A stretch of DNA of 34,124 nt from Faecalimonas sp. (GCA_026169575.1 JAPFCT010000399.1:1-34124); one strand, 5' to 3'; shown: positions 25,501-32,582, counted from the stretch's first letter. Notes: generated by a model from the sequence alone, not told the origin. A program made the numbers and translations.

Positions 25501-26498
25501 GCAGATCATTGGCGGGAAAAACTGTCGTTGTCTTTGAATCTGTTTCCTATGAAGGAAAAGAATTTGCCGTTCACGCTGACTTGAAGGATGAGGGACAGAC
25601 TATTTACTTCCCAGAAATCAAAACGACAGCCAAAAATAATGCTTCCGGCAATCATTATGCAAAACCGGAAAAAGAAATCACTTTGACTGACACGGTATCC
25701 TATCAAAATCTAATTCCTGGAAAAGAATATACACTTACTGGAACTTTGATGGATAAGGAAACGAAAAAACCTCTGGAGATAGACGGAAAGCCGATTACCG
25801 CCCAGACAACTTTTACACCGGAAAAAGCAGATGGAACCGTTGAACTTTCCTTTACATTTGATGGCAGCTCATTGGCAGGCAAAACGATTGTTGTCTTTGA
25901 ATCTGTTTCTTACGAAGAAAAGGAAATCGCCGTTCACGCTGACATTGACGACCATGAACAGAGCATTTATTTCCCGGAAATCAAAACAACCGCCAAAGAC
26001 GGTGCAGACGGTGATAAAGAAGTTCTATCATCCAAAGAAGCGACCATCGTGGATACTGTAACCTACAAAAACTTGATTCCGAAAGCAAAATATAAACTCA
26101 CCGGCATCCTCATGGAGAAAGAAACAGGAAAAGAACTTCTTGTGAATGAAAAGCCTGTGACCGCCGAAGCTGAATTTTCCCCGGAGGAATCTGACGGCTC
26201 TGTGGATGTAACATTTACCTTTGATGCCAGTGAATTAAACAGACATGAGGTGGTTGTCTTTGAGAAACTCTTCCTCTTAGATGATGACACCGAAACTGAA
26301 ATCACTTCCCACGAGGACATCAAAGACGAAGGACAGACAGTCAAACTGACAGAAACACCTAAAGAACCACCAAAGACAACTCCACCGGTAAAAACAGGAG
26401 ATGATACTACACTTCTGCTATTTATCATTCTTGCAGGTACAGCACTTCTGGCTGCTATCGGATTTGGAGTTTTGTATTTTAAGAAACGTAAAAAATAA
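22521..26498 (+). CDS. Sortase-anchored adhesin: thioester-like head, SpaA and VaFE repeats
   Basis: The 1325-residue surface protein begins at ATG22521 after AAAAGGAGGAG. A signal peptide (1-35, ending PVHAA) precedes a thioester-domain-like head (about 40-190) with YCVEP at Cys68 and VIGHLAVAY at 124-132. About five SpaA/Cna-B-type domains follow (about 195-790); two carry an RGGVKVQKRDLET start (about 427 and 546). Then come four VaFE-like repeats with VVFE and QTIYFPEI (about 790-1275), period about 121 residues. The end is PPVKTGDD, a membrane helix and KKRKK: a sortase signal of the xPxTG type. Such proteins promote contact with cells or hosts; in an ICE it probably helps mating. It is monocistronic between two terminators. 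Confidence 0.93.
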   Translation: MLQRTKSSHTRLFAFLLAVLIASSALFSSVRPVHAADGTIDFHAGPTIPYGDYFTSRMTFDGSNTAYCVEPLKRTPPSGTYSYDLLSKDSPLRKALYYLNGGYGYDSVTKEKYFQGWSDDNAYVIGHLAVAYIYAGNTGDTGAFHGAPQSFIDKTLEVVQAINGLPAPPENFQAFLVPGNGNQTFTGSWYQVPNGWIEIQKSSANPSISDGNENYTLEGAKYGIYKGDKLIQTLTTDKNGYAKSKELEEGSYTVKEISAPAGFIVDANAHDVNVKPEETSTVKSSDIPQNNPISLILQKLDMETGEGKPQGNSSLANAEFTIKFYTELSDTDPAASGKKPVRTWVMKTNASGEMLFTKDYFVSGDEFYYASDKKTVCLPIGTVTIQETKAPKNYFLNETVFVQKITGSGSQESVSIYNASNVEEQVYRGGVKVQKRDLETQDTVSQGNATLAGATFSITTLNEQPVWVNGKLYQKDEMCLTIITDENGLASTEEKALPVGHYQIEETQAPTGYLKDGAKALEFEITKDGEMIDLTGKDTSIANQVIRGGVKVQKRDLETDETKPQGNATLEGATFTITNLSTHPVLVNEKLYESGQVVLTLKTDKSGTAATAKDALPYGHYRIDETEAPDGYLNEGKLSQEFDIQENGKIIDLISKEHAILNQIIRGDLEFVKVSDGDLNRLANVPFSITSKTTGESHTIVTDKNGYASTSAEWNKHTANTNRGETSEDGIWFGTSKPDDSKGALIYDTYLLEEQRCEANEGMNLLKIEVEVYRNHVVIDLGTLTDDRITIGTTALDKDTESHLSKPDEKITIIDTVEYEGLRKGQSYKLIGTLMDKETGKPIEVDGKPVTAETTFKPKKTSGSTEVKFTFDATSLRGKTIVVFEELYQDDLKLAVHTDIEDEDQTIYFPEIKTMAKDVNTDSNLSLAGKEVTLVDTVTYKNLLPGKEYVMTGTLMDKETGEAVVIDDKKVTAETTFTPETAEGTVDVQFTFDGRSLAGKTVVVFESVSYEGKEFAVHADLKDEGQTIYFPEIKTTAKNNASGNHYAKPEKEITLTDTVSYQNLIPGKEYTLTGTLMDKETKKPLEIDGKPITAQTTFTPEKADGTVELSFTFDGSSLAGKTIVVFESVSYEEKEIAVHADIDDHEQSIYFPEIKTTAKDGADGDKEVLSSKEATIVDTVTYKNLIPKAKYKLTGILMEKETGKELLVNEKPVTAEAEFSPEESDGSVDVTFTFDASELNRHEVVVFEKLFLLDDDTETEITSHEDIKDEGQTVKLTETPKEPPKTTPPVKTGDDTTLLLFIILAGTALLAAIGFGVLYFKKRKK
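24889..26338 (+). repeat. Four tandem ~363-bp coding repeats (VaFE domains)
   Basis: The PEIKT landmarks at about 25249, 25612 and 25975 are exactly 363 bases apart, and the first unit (from about 24889) precedes by 360. Shared internal motifs include TLMDKETG, TAETTFTPE, VVFESVSYE and FPEIKT. The units are diverged at the DNA level but in frame, so the count can change by recombination without breaking the gene. Confidence 0.8.
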
Positions 26499-26525
26499 TC
26501 CTGAACTAATAACCATGATTTTCAG

Positions 26526-26555
26526 CAGGCAGTCTTTCAAAAGCTGCCTGTTTTT
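26526..26555 (+). terminator. Terminator after the adhesin
   Basis: CAGGCAG (26526-26532) pairs with CTGCCTG (26544-26550), followed by TTTTT. Same stem as the terminator at 22470. Confidence 0.8.
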
Positions 26556-26567
26556 AAGGTGATGAAT

Positions 26568-26930
26568 ATGAAACAATCCCATATCAATGCCGATGCCAAA
26601 CATCTGCAGCACTTTTTGGATCTGTGTAACGGCAACTGGCATAACTGCGTTTATGTACGTTGTGTCTTCTGTGATACTCGTAGTTTTTGCAATGGCTCTC
26701 ATTTTCTGTATCATACGGATTCCTCCGGTAATCCCTGTGTCCTGACCTTAGCAGACGCAGAAATGATCTTCTCCCGGATACCGGAACCAACGGAATGTGC
26801 CAATGCCATCACGCTAGATGAATTTCTTGCTCGTTACAGACCCTACTTGGAATCCATAGAGTTGATGGAAAAGCCCTGTCCCTGTATTTCCCTTCTCAGG
26901 TATCAGGAAAATACGCATTATGACTGGTAG
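26568..26930 (+). CDS. Cys-rich hypothetical protein
   Basis: This 120-residue protein starts at ATG26568, five to six bases after AAGGTGA; upstream GTG/ATG codons in frame overlap that site. It has a cluster of Cys and His (HLQHFLDLCNGNWHNCVYVRCVFCDTRSFCNGSHF) and a later CPCIS, suggesting metal binding. No signal peptide or membrane segment is visible. The Cys pattern is not a standard zinc ribbon. I do not recognise the family. It begins a short-gene operon after the adhesin terminator. Confidence 0.65.
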   Translation: MKQSHINADAKHLQHFLDLCNGNWHNCVYVRCVFCDTRSFCNGSHFLYHTDSSGNPCVLTLADAEMIFSRIPEPTECANAITLDEFLARYRPYLESIELMEKPCPCISLLRYQENTHYDW

Positions 26931-26991
26931 GAGAAAAAGTTGCAGTTTCTGTAAATCTCACGTACAGAATTAAAAAGGAGGTGTCCGCAGA

Positions 26992-27264
26992 ATGAACCTG
27001 ATTCTGATCTTACAAGGCATGGATACAATATTTACCCACTTAATTTTTCTGCCCGCACTTATCATCCTGTACTTGAAATTTCGTCCACGCAGACCTTGGA
27101 CAGTCCGCACCCACCGCCTTTACTACTTGTGTCTGGTTCTGGTCGGACTATACATCGTGCGGCTATTTTTTGCAGGATTTATTTTTACTCCGGTAAATTA
27201 TTCCCGCTTTACTGACAGTGGATTATTCCCATTGATTAAAGCGCTGTTCTATCCGGAATACTAA
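26992..27264 (+). CDS. Small two-helix membrane protein
   Basis: This 90-residue protein has a strong AAAAAGGAGGTG site, with the ATG at 26992 about ten bases later. Two hydrophobic segments lie at about 12-28 (IFTHLIFLPALIILYLKF) and 43-65 (RLYYLCLVLVGLYIVRLFFAGF), joined by a basic RPRRPWTVRTHR loop. The short tail ends FYPEY. Function unknown; a membrane accessory protein of the transfer apparatus is a guess. Confidence 0.65.
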   Translation: MNLILILQGMDTIFTHLIFLPALIILYLKFRPRRPWTVRTHRLYYLCLVLVGLYIVRLFFAGFIFTPVNYSRFTDSGLFPLIKALFYPEY

Positions 27265-27346
27265 TAAAGTTCTATGACATTTGGTTCGTATCCGGGATCT
27301 GTTTCCCTTCCTAATGCATGGGAATTCATCATCCGCTTTCTTACAA

Positions 27347-27410
27347 TATACGTATAAAAAACGTAAGAAACTTTCATTTTTAAACATTTTATACGTTTTA
27401 AAAACGTAAG
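27347..27410 (+). promoter_or_regulatory. Paired palindromic operator-like repeats
   Basis: Two 21-base units begin at 27347 and 27390 (43 apart), agreeing at 19 positions: both run TATACGT, an A/T core, then AAAACGTAAG. The second contains the 17-base perfect palindrome TACGTTTTAAAAACGTA. They precede the zinc-finger gene; the second unit ends at its ribosome site (GCGAGGTGA), so a bound protein would block transcription or translation. Confidence 0.7.
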
Positions 27411-27424
27411 CGAGGTGAATCTTT

Positions 27425-27835
27425 ATGAAACAGAAACCAATGCGCTGCCCATATTGCGGCAGTACAGCCATTTTAAAAGACGCTTCCTATGTGTACGGAA
27501 GCAAATCCAAAGGTGGAAAAGTCTATGTCTGCAGTCGCTATCCGGAATGTAATTCTTATGTAGGGGTTCATCCGGGAACAAATATTGCAAAAGGAACACT
27601 TGCCGACAAACAGCTTCGCTTCAAGCGTATCCAGGCACATCAGACCTTTGACCAGATCTGGAAGAATCACATTCTCTCCAAATCAGATGCGTATCGCTGG
27701 ATTGCCGACAAGTTCTGCCTGACTGCCAAAGAAGCCCATATTGGAGAGTTTGACTTGTATATGTGCGAACAGCTTATCAGTGAGTCTATGAAAATCCTCC
27801 GCAATAACCACGTCCCGCTCCGGGCTGCCGGGTGA
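27425..27835 (+). CDS. DUF3268-like zinc-finger protein
   Basis: The 136-residue protein has an N-terminal zinc ribbon formed by CPYCGS (residues 8-13) and CSRYPECNSYVGVHPGT (about 36-52), the DUF3268 pattern also similar to topoisomerase C4 fingers. A helical C-terminal part follows (AHQTFDQIWKNHILSKSDAYRWIADKF). DNA or RNA binding is likely. GCGAGGTGA precedes ATG27425, with the paired operators just upstream, so autoregulation is possible. The next gene, a sigma factor, starts 14 bases after its stop, indicating a shared transcript. Confidence 0.75.
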   Translation: MKQKPMRCPYCGSTAILKDASYVYGSKSKGGKVYVCSRYPECNSYVGVHPGTNIAKGTLADKQLRFKRIQAHQTFDQIWKNHILSKSDAYRWIADKFCLTAKEAHIGEFDLYMCEQLISESMKILRNNHVPLRAAG

Positions 27836-27849
27836 AAGGCGGTGGGTTT

Positions 27850-28431
27850 ATGATCATACCAATGACAGATATGGAACGAAAACTTGCAGAGGAGCATCTT
27901 CCACTGGTTTCCAAAGTCATCCAGACTTTAACCTGCAGCTGCAGATATGTTTCCTATGATGAGCGCCAAGATCTTCTCCAGATTGGCAATCTGGCACTAT
28001 GCAAGGCGGCAATGAATTACGATGGAAACCGCCATTTTGAAACTTATGCAAAAGTTGTCATCCGAAATGCCATTTATGATTACTGGAGAAGTCTGCAAAA
28101 AGAACGAATCTATACCTGCTCTATGGATGCTATTGCAGATCAAGAAACAGATACTTCTTATGAACAGCTCCTTGCAGATTCCTCTTCCCTGCACCATTTA
28201 GAACAGGAAGAGAATCTCCGGACCATCTATGAATACCTGCAGACCTTGCAAAATACAAACTGCACCACCATCAAAAAGGGAATACATGCGTTACTGCTTC
28301 AGCAAAACGGATATACCAGCCAGGAGATTTCCGAACACTATGGTGTTCCGGCAAACCGTATCAGAGCCTGGAAAAGTAAAGCACGCAAATACCTGCAGCA
28401 AGATGCTGCTTTGTATGCCCTATTATCCTGA
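27850..28431 (+). CDS. Sigma-70-family RNA polymerase sigma factor
   Basis: The 193-residue protein starts at ATG27850 after AAGGCGGTGGG; an earlier GTG (27832) overlaps the preceding stop. Region 2 is clear: DLLQIGNLALCKAAMNYDGNRHFETYAKVVIRNAIYDYWR (about 37-77). A region-4-like helix-turn-helix is near the C-terminus (YTSQEISEHYGVPANRIRAWKSKARKYL, about 155-183). Region 3 is reduced, as in ECF or sporulation-like factors. It could redirect polymerase to element promoters. It is the second sigma-like protein in the window; unlike the first it has a recognisable region 2. Confidence 0.85.
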   Translation: MIIPMTDMERKLAEEHLPLVSKVIQTLTCSCRYVSYDERQDLLQIGNLALCKAAMNYDGNRHFETYAKVVIRNAIYDYWRSLQKERIYTCSMDAIADQETDTSYEQLLADSSSLHHLEQEENLRTIYEYLQTLQNTNCTTIKKGIHALLLQQNGYTSQEISEHYGVPANRIRAWKSKARKYLQQDAALYALLS

Positions 28432-28445
28432 AGGGAGAAGATACC

Positions 28446-29132
28446 ATGTTGACACTTTATACGGCTGTCGGAATCTTACAATTTGAAGATTCTCTTAAAA
28501 ACCATAAAACACCGATTGTAATAAACAATCACCGGGAATATGGATTGAGTGAAGAAGAATTTATTCTGTGGAGCTGTCTGGCATTTCATATTCGCCAGAT
28601 TCACGAATTACATACTGCCTTTTCAGAAAGACTAAAACTTCACAACCGTTCTGAAAATATTTCCATGGAACCTTATTTAAACCGACTGATTGTCCGGGGA
28701 TTGATTGTCAAAGGAGACGGACTCACCCACATGGATGCCCTGTATCGGCTTCTTGGCGAACTGTACATCTGTCCGTTAAAAGACAATTTTGCTACCCGAC
28801 TGTTTTCCTATATTTATCTCTATCTAAAGGGAAAAATCAAGAAGGCAGACATGGGATATTTCTTTCGGCGAATTCCCCTCTCATCCATGGAAAAAGTTGT
28901 TTTGGAAATCACAAAGCGGGTGCAGCTATCTACTGCAGAACTAGCTGCCTGTGTCGAACATGGTATGCTGCCCAAAGATACCCGGCAACTCATGTCCCAG
29001 CTCTACGACAGTACCGATGCCACTTTTCACACCGTTGCCGAAGAACTGCAATTAAAGCATACCCAGTATCCGGTACTTGAGGCTGTCATCCATTTATATA
29101 TGAATAAGCAAATTGCATTTGAAAAACTATAG
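28446..29132 (+). CDS. Winged-helix-like hypothetical protein
   Basis: This 228-residue, soluble, all-helical-looking protein has segments SEEEFILWSCLAFHIRQIHEL (about 34-54) and LNRLIVRGLIVKGDGLTHMDALYRLLGELY (about 78-107), which could form a winged helix. It has no Cys/His cluster and no membrane segment. AAGGGAGAAG precedes ATG28446, 14 bases after the sigma stop, so it probably belongs to that transcript. No family is recognised. A regulator paired with the sigma factor, such as an anti-sigma or co-regulator, is only a positional guess. Confidence 0.65.
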   Translation: MLTLYTAVGILQFEDSLKNHKTPIVINNHREYGLSEEEFILWSCLAFHIRQIHELHTAFSERLKLHNRSENISMEPYLNRLIVRGLIVKGDGLTHMDALYRLLGELYICPLKDNFATRLFSYIYLYLKGKIKKADMGYFFRRIPLSSMEKVVLEITKRVQLSTAELAACVEHGMLPKDTRQLMSQLYDSTDATFHTVAEELQLKHTQYPVLEAVIHLYMNKQIAFEKL

Positions 29133-29144
29133 AAAGGAGCCGCA

Positions 29145-29582
29145 ATGCCAAAACCATTACTTTCCAAGCTGATTGTCCAAGGGGCAATCGGCTTTTTCTG
29201 TGTCCTTTTCGGATGTGTCTATGGACTACATACCAAAGATCATATTTTCCTCATTATGAGTCTTCTGATTGGTGTAGGAAGCATCATACGCGTCCTTGCT
29301 CTTTTGCATACCGCTAAAAAGCAAGCGTATACAGAACTTATCGGAACCTGTATCAAAAGAGAAGTTAGTCCTCTCACTAAGCATCAACAGATTCTATTTC
29401 AGACTGCGGAGCAAACAGAATACCGCTTTACACTGGATAAGCACTCTAAACTTTTAACCGGTCACCATTACCGACTTTATTTCCGAAATCAGTCTGGATT
29501 ACAAATGGAGAACAATCCCCGCCCGGAACTATTGGGGTATGAGGAGCTTTCTTCTTTGGAAAAAACAATGCCAAAATCTTAA
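29145..29582 (+). CDS. Small membrane protein of the transfer region
   Basis: The 145-residue protein has two N-terminal membrane helices (about 9-27, VQGAIGFFCVLFGCVYGL, and 34-52, FLIMSLLIGVGSIIRVLAL). A soluble beta-rich tail of 90 residues follows (YTELIGTCIKREVSPLTKHQ, TEYRFTLDKHSKLLTGHHYRLYF). This layout resembles DUF-type two-helix proteins with a small cytosolic barrel. GAAAGGAG precedes ATG29145, 12 bases after the preceding stop. It is the last plus-strand gene before the reverse defence cassette. Function unknown. Confidence 0.65.
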   Translation: MPKPLLSKLIVQGAIGFFCVLFGCVYGLHTKDHIFLIMSLLIGVGSIIRVLALLHTAKKQAYTELIGTCIKREVSPLTKHQQILFQTAEQTEYRFTLDKHSKLLTGHHYRLYFRNQSGLQMENNPRPELLGYEELSSLEKTMPKS

Positions 29583-29589
29583 TATAAAA

Positions 29590-29627
29590 GGAGCCACTTG
29601 CCCACATTTATTAGGGTAGATGGCTCC
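29590..29627. terminator. Bidirectional hairpin at the cassette junction
   Basis: GGAGCCA (29590-29596) pairs with TGGCTCC (29621-29627), extended by GCCC/GGGT-like pairs. On the minus strand it is followed by TTTTATATT, so it ends the defence cassette; on the plus strand it would halt transfer-operon readthrough. Confidence 0.7.
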
Positions 29628-29636
29628 GGATATATT

Positions 29637-30257
29637 CTATTGTCTGCTTTTTAAATATTCTACCAATTCTGCTACTGTCGTAGCCGGATTACTTCCCCGG
29701 CATAAAATCTCATCTTTTCCTGCCTTCAACTTTTGCATCCGTTTCTTCGCACGGCTAAGGGCTACTCCCTGAAGTGGCAGGAGCTGTTCATAAACATCCT
29801 TATTTTTCTCATATTGAGGCAGATAATTTTTCTGTTTTAATTGCCGGATGACTGCGTTACAATCCGCAAGAGGCGCGGTTTGATCTTGGAAATGAAGTAA
29901 ATACCACAACTCAAATGCCGGATTTGAATAAGCTAATAAATAGCCTTCTTTCTCTGCCAACTGACCTGCTCTTCTTAACATTTCATCCGTATTATCATCA
30001 CGATCAAACACACACCATATCACATCTCCATCATCTGGATAATAAGGATTATGTCCCATAGTTGCCTGCGCCTTTTGCACCAATTTGTCTGCAGCCTTGT
30101 ATTGCGATGTGATTGGTATAATATCTATATGACATCCCCGGCTACGAAATCGTTTAAAGTAACGCACTTCCGTTTCTGAACCTTCACAGATTAAATACAC
30201 AACGGGATTACGTTTTCTCTTGACTTTTCCCCGGTCAAGTTCCTTTATTCTTCCCAA
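29637..30257 (-). CDS. RloB/AbiLii-like TOPRIM-type protein
   Basis: The 206-residue protein has the RloB signature: VVYLICEGSETEVRYFKRF (residues 19-37) with the TOPRIM Glu, an acidic DGDVIWCVFDRDDN (about 75-88) with the DxD-type pair, and SNPAFELWYLLHF (about 110-122). RloB proteins are nuclease-like partners of ABC-type ATPases in restriction-linked loci and in the AbiL abortive-infection system. It overlaps the ATPase gene upstream by 13 bases, so the two are translationally coupled. No separate promoter is seen. Likely role: nucleic-acid cleavage triggered by phage, controlled by the ATPase. The start follows from the overlap; a GGTGAGAG site lies upstream. Confidence 0.88.
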   Translation of the reverse strand: MGRIKELDRGKVKRKRNPVVYLICEGSETEVRYFKRFRSRGCHIDIIPITSQYKAADKLVQKAQATMGHNPYYPDDGDVIWCVFDRDDNTDEMLRRAGQLAEKEGYLLAYSNPAFELWYLLHFQDQTAPLADCNAVIRQLKQKNYLPQYEKNKDVYEQLLPLQGVALSRAKKRMQKLKAGKDEILCRGSNPATTVAELVEYLKSRQ

Positions 30258-31432
30258 AAGCTCTCACCTCCGCCAATAAACGGAATCGCACCATAGCGCC
30301 CCTGCAAATAACCTTTGGAAATATTCTCACCTTTTCGTGGAGAAAATTCTGCCAGCGCATACACTTCTGTCTGCATGGTCTTCTCATCTTTTTCCGCAAA
30401 CCAGATTTGATCTCTTCGCAAAAGTGTCAGGTCTAATAGCCCCGTATCATGGGTTGTAAAGATAAGCTGTGCATGTTTGGTATTGATCTGCGGATCCTGA
30501 ATCATTTCAATTAAATGCCTGGTGAGAAGCGGGTGCATACTGGATTCAATCTCATCTACCAATAACAATGCCCCCTCTTCCATTGCCTCCAGCCAAAGTC
30601 CGATGCGGGCAAAAAAGCGCTGGGTTCCCATGGATTCCTGTCCCATCTGCAAAGAATACGTAGATTCATTTCCCTTCTCATCTGTAAGTCGGTGAACTGT
30701 AGAAATCTCAGGATCTTTTTTATTTCCTCGGATCACCACATCCTTGATTCCAAGATCTGCCAAAAGCATTTCTTTTAATACACGCTCTTTCTTTCTACCA
30801 CCCTCCTGAATCTTTGTTATAGTCTGCGCAGTATCCATTCCCATATCCAAAATCCCATATATACTCTGCTGGAACCAAAGGTATGCTTTCTCTGTCTGTG
30901 CACAATTCCATTCATTTGAGCTTACCAAATACAGACGGTTTTCCGGGGTCCTTCCTGCCAATGTTGTCTGCTCCTGAATATTTTCCCGAAACTCATACTT
31001 GTCTTTCTCTCTGGAAAATATCAATGCCTCCCGACCTCTCGGCCAGTGATACAAATACTCTGTCAAAATATGCGCTTTGTCAAAACTATATCCGTAAGCA
31101 TATTTAATACCTTTGTAATAATAAACGATTTCAAACTCTGTCGGATCAAGTTCTCCTTCTACAAACGCGAATGGCTCCTGTGGAAGAGGCTCCCCTTTTA
31201 AGAGCTTTGCATATTTTCCGCAAATCATATCCCGCATTAAAAACAATGCATGAAGCACATTACTCTTTCCGGCTGCATTTGCTCCATAAATTGCCATCAC
31301 CGGAACTAAAGTACGTTTTCCATCCGGTGTAATCAGGGACTCCGCTAAAGATTTATCCTTCGTTGCACTCATGCTAATCACTGCTTTTTCTTTCATGGAA
31401 CGGTGATTTTTCATTGAAAATTGAAGCAACAT
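30245..31432 (-). CDS. AAA/ABC-type ATPase of an AbiL-like defence pair
   Basis: This 395-residue protein of the AAA_15/AAA_21 (OLD/SMC-like) type has Walker A IYGANAAGKSN (about 49-59), a signature-like stretch (LQMGQESMGTQRFFARI), Walker B ALLLVDEIESSMHP (about 285-298) and a switch His in LIFTTHDTGLL. It begins MLLQFSMKNHRSMKE, typical of defence ATPases. AAAGGAGGG stands before ATG31432 and a promoter lies 40 bases upstream. Together with the overlapping RloB gene it matches the lactococcal AbiLi/AbiLii layout and the RloA/RloB pairs of restriction loci. It would sense infection and license the partner. The exact trigger cannot be inferred. Confidence 0.88.
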   Translation of the reverse strand: MLLQFSMKNHRSMKEKAVISMSATKDKSLAESLITPDGKRTLVPVMAIYGANAAGKSNVLHALFLMRDMICGKYAKLLKGEPLPQEPFAFVEGELDPTEFEIVYYYKGIKYAYGYSFDKAHILTEYLYHWPRGREALIFSREKDKYEFRENIQEQTTLAGRTPENRLYLVSSNEWNCAQTEKAYLWFQQSIYGILDMGMDTAQTITKIQEGGRKKERVLKEMLLADLGIKDVVIRGNKKDPEISTVHRLTDEKGNESTYSLQMGQESMGTQRFFARIGLWLEAMEEGALLLVDEIESSMHPLLTRHLIEMIQDPQINTKHAQLIFTTHDTGLLDLTLLRRDQIWFAEKDEKTMQTEVYALAEFSPRKGENISKGYLQGRYGAIPFIGGGESFWEE

Positions 31433-31459
31433 ACAAATCCCTCCTTTTCTGTATTCTAT

Positions 31460-31488
31460 CTTATCATCAAATCTATCTTAGGTCAATT
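31460..31488 (-). promoter_or_regulatory. Promoter of the ATPase-RloB cassette
   Basis: On the minus strand TTGACC (31488-31483), a 17-base spacer and TAAGAT (31465-31460), just upstream of the AAAGGAGGG site for ATG31432. It sits at the edge of a very AT-rich 150-base stretch (31490-31640) that holds no other recognised feature. Confidence 0.7.
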
Positions 31489-31633
31489 TTATTCTTTAAA
31501 TTTGCATTTTTCATTCATTTTTTTAAGTTAAAATCTTTTTATTTATGTTTTATTCTAATTATCACCAGTTTCTCACTCTATTATCCCTACTTTATTCCAC
31601 CCTCTTTCATTTCTATATATTGTACTTATATCA

Positions 31634-31665
31634 TTGACCAAACCTATATTTTGTGTTAGTATAAT
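31634..31665 (+). promoter_or_regulatory. Promoter of the ssb leader
   Basis: TTGACC (31634-31639) is followed after 17 bases by TAGTATAAT (31657-31665), which offers overlapping -10 boxes TAGTAT and TATAAT. Transcription would start near 31672, about 180 bases before ssb. Confidence 0.65.
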
Positions 31666-31671
31666 ATTGTA

Positions 31672-31798
31672 TTTGAGTTTTTGTGTGTTCCCATTTTCGG
31701 GAGTCTGGACCATTCATCCAGAGCACATGCAGTTTAAGTTGGAAAATCGTGTCATTATACTGCCGTTTTATACGGTGCTATAATGGCACTTTTTTTAT
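31672..31798 (+). ncRNA. Structured leader or small RNA with terminator upstream of ssb
   Basis: After the promoter come a small TCCC/GGGA hairpin (31689-31702), a TCTGGA/TCCAGA hairpin (31704-31722), and a large stem in which GTGTCATTATA (31749-31759) pairs with TATAATGGCAC (31779-31789) and CCGT with ACGG, ending in a run of Ts (31790-31797). This is a convincing intrinsic terminator 50 bases before the ssb gene. The unit could be an independent RNA of about 125 bases or an attenuator controlling ssb. No known riboswitch class is recognised. Confidence 0.55.
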
Positions 31799-31849
31799 TT
31801 TAACCTATTTTATTATTTTAACGCCCATAGAGGCAGAAAGGAGATTTTT

Positions 31850-32485
31850 ATGTCATCAATCATCTTAGTAACAGGAAGGGTAACTGCCGATCCGGTTATG
31901 CAGCAAGGGAGAACCACAGGTACAGAATATATAAACCTTGGACTTGCAACCAACCAGAGAGGCGCCGACGGAAACGATGAAGCCGTTTTCTATCAGTGCT
32001 ACTGCAACAAGTTTCTCGCTGATCGTCTTATGAAAGCAGGTGTCAAGAAAGGAACCTGCTTACTGGTATACGGCGAATTGGAGCTGCGTCCATTCCTTTA
32101 TCAAAAAGGGGAACGTGCCGGACAACCGGGCATAGATGCCCATGTCACGGTAAAGGACTGGCAATTCTTACCAGCAAACCGCACCGATGGAAATTCCATT
32201 GCAAACGCTACTGCGAATCCTTCCCCTGGAACGACTCCACCACCTGCAGCACCGGGTACGGGTTCTGCATATCCTGGTGGACCTGCCATGGGAATGAACG
32301 GGGCAATGCCCGCTAACCAAACTATGCAGAATGCAATGGGACAACAGATGCCACAAACACAGGCTGGTTATTCGATGCAACAGGGGACACCTGCAGGTGC
32401 AGCTCCCGTTGCAGGCAGCTATGCCGGAGACGGATTTACCAATGTTCCAGAAAGTATGCCACCACAACAACTTCCGTTCCCGTAA
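31850..32485 (+). CDS. ssb: Single-stranded DNA-binding protein
   Basis: The 211-residue protein has an N-terminal OB-fold (1-108: SSIILVTGRVTADPVMQQG, EYINLGLATNQRG, FYQCYCNKFLADRLMKAG, KGTCLLVYGELELRPF). A long Gly/Pro/Ala/Met/Gln-rich flexible tail follows. It coats single-stranded DNA during transfer and re-synthesis in the recipient. Normal SSBs end in an acidic DDDIPF tip that recruits partners; here the end is PPQQLPFP, keeping LPF but with one extra Pro and no acidic run. GAAAGGAGA precedes ATG31850. Element-borne SSBs are common in conjugative elements. It is separately transcribed behind the leader at 31672. Confidence 0.85.
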   Translation: MSSIILVTGRVTADPVMQQGRTTGTEYINLGLATNQRGADGNDEAVFYQCYCNKFLADRLMKAGVKKGTCLLVYGELELRPFLYQKGERAGQPGIDAHVTVKDWQFLPANRTDGNSIANATANPSPGTTPPPAAPGTGSAYPGGPAMGMNGAMPANQTMQNAMGQQMPQTQAGYSMQQGTPAGAAPVAGSYAGDGFTNVPESMPPQQLPFP

Positions 32486-32506
32486 AAATCATTCAATAAA
32501 CCATAA

Positions 32507-32562
32507 ACCAAAAGGAATTGCATCTGATCAGTACACTCTGATCTCCTGCGGTTCCTTTTTTG
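32507..32562 (+). terminator. Terminator after ssb
   Basis: An AAAAGGAA arm pairs with TTCC-TTTTTT, and inside it CTGATCA/TGATC-type pairing shortens the loop. It ends ssb before the gene at 32583. Confidence 0.6.
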
Positions 32563-32582
32563 TCTGAAAGGAGAAAACACAC

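Noticed and set aside
23806..26338. Could the repeated DNA be a CRISPR array or mobile repeat?
   Set aside because: Repeats are long, in frame and encode Cna-B and VaFE domains.
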